A stretch of DNA of 5,177 nucleotides, from NCBI GenBank assembly GCA_021324715.1, contig JAJPIN010000122.1, positions 1 to 5,177 on the forward strand, written 5' to 3'. The notes beneath the pieces are model-generated. The model did not search any database and was not told the DNA's origin. It worked only from the letters and a program-made list of their open reading frames with translations. Source of the DNA: Nitrososphaeria archaeon. GTDB taxonomy: Archaea; Thermoproteota; Nitrososphaeria; Nitrososphaerales; Nitrososphaeraceae. The first letter of the stretch is position 1; every line of letters begins with the position of its first letter. Position numbers and translations under genes: made by a program. This document shows, piece by piece, positions 5,084 to 5,177 of this stretch.

Positions 5084-5177
5084 TTTTGGATTAATAAAAT
5101 TGGAGAATGTAGGTTATTTACATACAATAGAATATTGATTTGAAAATTTACTGTTAATTAGAAACAATACTGTCTGA
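5084..5177. other. AT-rich 3' flank with no recognisable gene
   Basis: A short T tract (5084-5087) follows the stop of the coiled-coil gene directly and may help termination. No ORF with recognisable content or RNA gene is visible on either strand before the window ends. Confidence 0.4.

Overview
The window most likely comes from an AT-rich ammonia-oxidising archaeon (Thaumarchaeota/Nitrososphaerota, perhaps a Nitrososphaera or Nitrosocosmicus relative). This rests on an Alba chromatin protein, an archaeal-type Trm112 protein, AT-rich TATA-like boxes placed about 25-30 bases upstream of start codons, and the absence of clear Shine-Dalgarno sequences. The genus is inferred, not shown.

Layout, left to right. 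Bases 1-167 hold the N-terminus of a minus-strand NCS1-type nucleobase permease, cut by the window edge. An AT-rich spacer follows; it contains an unlisted plus-strand gene at 316-438 for a 40-residue protein with two CxxC knuckles. From 471 to 4389 six genes lie on the minus strand. In transcription order (right to left) they are alba, a nucleotidyltransferase-fold protein with an unusual insertion, a branched-chain aminotransferase (ilvE), a Gfo/Idh/MocA oxidoreductase overlapping ilvE, a Trm112-like protein, and a left-handed beta-helix acetyltransferase. A 184-base divergent region with two TATA-like boxes and a nested inverted repeat separates alba from a plus-strand gene (4574-5083) for a charged, probably coiled-coil protein of unknown function. 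Bases 5084-5177 contain nothing recognisable.

How the genes may work together. The oxidoreductase and the acetyltransferase resemble the first and last enzymes of the WlbA/WlbB (WbpB/WbpD) route, which turns a UDP-sugar into a 3-acetamido sugar for surface glycans. The sugar aminotransferase expected between them is not in the window; a typical ilvE sits there instead. Alba, Trm112, ilvE and the nucleotidyltransferase look like housekeeping functions. Several genes appear to have their own leaderless promoter, so the row of genes is probably not one operon; only ilvE and the oxidoreductase are clearly translationally coupled. No mobile element, CRISPR array, tRNA or rRNA was seen. The most notable items are the small CxxC protein, the insertion-bearing nucleotidyltransferase and the split sugar-modification gene set.
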